64,000 nucleotides of DNA, taken from VRUE01 sp036271315 (GTDB taxonomy: Bacteria; Actinomycetota; Thermoleophilia; Solirubrobacterales; 70-9). Position 1 is the first letter of the stretch; the number at the start of each line of letters is the position of its first letter. The position numbers and the translations under genes are program-made. The notes below the pieces were generated by a model, which saw only the letters and a list, made by a program, of their open reading frames with translations, searched no databases and was not told where the DNA came from. The DNA is taken from positions 62,001-126,000 of the forward strand of contig DATBAV010000018.1 in NCBI GenBank assembly GCA_036271315.1, in the 5' to 3' direction. Positions 63,269-64,000 of the stretch are shown piece by piece.

Positions 63269-63685
63269 ATGGTCGGACCCTGGCAATATGCAGGCGTGGG
63301 GTTCGACCAGTACCACGAGCCGGCCGAGGAGCTCTCCGCGGAGACGCGGACCTTCGCCCGGCTCTGCGCTTCGCTGACCGAGGAGGCCGAGGCGATCGGC
63401 TGGTACCAGCAGCGGCTTTCGGTCGAGCCCGACGAGGAGGCGCGGGCGATCATGCACGACGCCCAGGGCGAGGAGTTCAAGCACTTCTGCATGGACCTTG
63501 AGTTCCTCCTGCGCCGCACGCCGCTGTGGCGCGAGATCGCTCAGGGGATCCTCTTCCAGGAGGGCGACATCGTCGAGCACGGCGAGGCCGCCGAGGAGGA
63601 GGCGACCGAGGGCGAGGCCGCTCGCGGCGCCCCGCTCTCCGGCGGCGAGGCGCTCGGCATCGGCAGCCTGCGGGAATCCGCCTGA
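63269..63685 (+). CDS. Encapsulated ferritin-like protein (EncFtn)
   Basis: 138-residue cargo ferritin for an encapsulin nanocompartment; oxidises Fe(II) for storage inside the shell. Compared with Rhodospirillum rubrum EncFtn, the ligands E32, Y39, E62 and H65 align to E39, Y46, E69 and H72 here with identical spacing. The C-terminus carries EALGIGSLRES, matching the encapsulin cargo-loading peptide LxxGSLR/K. An acidic linker rich in Glu and Ala joins the ferritin core to the tag. ATG 63269 is used; GTG 63296 is an alternative start. The encapsulin gene overlaps its stop by one base. Confidence 0.93.
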   Translation: MVGPWQYAGVGFDQYHEPAEELSAETRTFARLCASLTEEAEAIGWYQQRLSVEPDEEARAIMHDAQGEEFKHFCMDLEFLLRRTPLWREIAQGILFQEGDIVEHGEAAEEEATEGEAARGAPLSGGEALGIGSLRESA

Positions 63686-64000
63686 TGAGCCACCTGCTGC
63701 GCGAGCACGCGCCGATCACCGAGGCCGGCTGGGCGCTGCTCGACGCCGAGGCGCGCGAGCGGCTCGAGCCCGCCCTTGCTGCCCGCAAGCTCGTCGACTT
63801 CGCCGGCCCGCACGGCTGGCAGCACTCGGCCACCAACCTCGGTCGCACGCAGAAAGTCGCGAAAGCTCCCGCCAAAGGGGTCACCGCGGCGCAGCGGCGG
63901 GTTCTGCCGCTGGTCGAGCTGCGCGCGCCCTTCTCGATTGCCCGCTCCGAGCTGGAAGCCGCCGACCGCGGCGCCGAGGATGCCGATCTCGGCCCGCTCG
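63685..64000 (+). CDS. Encapsulin shell protein (3' end outside window)
   Basis: First 105 codons of a family 1 encapsulin, a HK97-fold protein that self-assembles into an icosahedral nanocompartment. Recognised by MSHLLREHAPITEAGWALLD at the start, KLVDFAGPHGWQHSATNLGR and VLPLVELRAPFSIARSELEA. It is coupled to the ferritin cargo gene by a TGATG overlap. The rest of the gene lies beyond the window. Together they store iron in oxidised form. Confidence 0.93.
   Translation, partial: MSHLLREHAPITEAGWALLDAEARERLEPALAARKLVDFAGPHGWQHSATNLGRTQKVAKAPAKGVTAAQRRVLPLVELRAPFSIARSELEAADRGAEDADLGPL

Overview
The window is very GC-rich, densely packed DNA with many ATGA, GTGA and TGATG stop/start overlaps. 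Gene content suggests a soil actinobacterium of the Thermoleophilia (Solirubrobacterales) type. Supporting signs are long secreted beta-propeller proteins with InlB-like repeats, actinobacterial MMPL and LuxR-LAL proteins, an encapsulin/ferritin pair, and exported proteins with Lys/His-rich tails. This placement rests on general familiarity, not on a marker gene. No tRNA, rRNA, CRISPR array, insertion sequence or replication origin was seen, and no gene-free stretch exceeds 300 bases.

Layout. 1-12496: a surface-glycan locus, mostly on the minus strand. It holds a GT2 glycosyltransferase cut by the window edge, three sulfotransferases, a methyltransferase, a Wzx-like flippase, a Wzz-like chain-length protein, an O-antigen-ligase/Wzy-like protein, an NTP_transf_5 protein and two paralogous exported proteins of unknown function, with a hicAB toxin-antitoxin pair inside. 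12772-27479: an orphan PstS-like binding protein followed by secreted propeller and surface proteins, the last five genes being translationally coupled. 27651-44966: mixed housekeeping and accessory genes: ftsH, a Fic protein, acyl-CoA dehydrogenase, GNAT, a LuxR-type ATPase regulator, HAD hydrolase, a divergent MarR/MMPL pair, a GST-like protein, a SpoIIAA-like protein, a secreted two-domain protein, MFS and a fatty-acid desaturase.

44983-56926: DedA, a COG4705-type membrane protein fused to a USP-like domain, an iron(III)-type ABC importer, an OmpR-type two-component system, a GT4 glycosyltransferase, and a uppP / phosphoesterase-lipoprotein / COG4705 operon. A TCTCATCT-type motif recurs upstream of the response regulator, both COG4705 transcription units and the GT4 gene. 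It suggests one regulon joining the sensor system to undecaprenyl-phosphate recycling and envelope glycan work. This is the most interesting hypothesis in the window.

57932-64000: ogt, TauE/SafE, MgtC, lon, an HxlR regulator, and a PadR regulator with a His/Arg-rich N-terminus directly upstream of an encapsulated ferritin and the encapsulin shell gene, which runs off the window end. Together with the iron importer this indicates managed iron uptake and storage.
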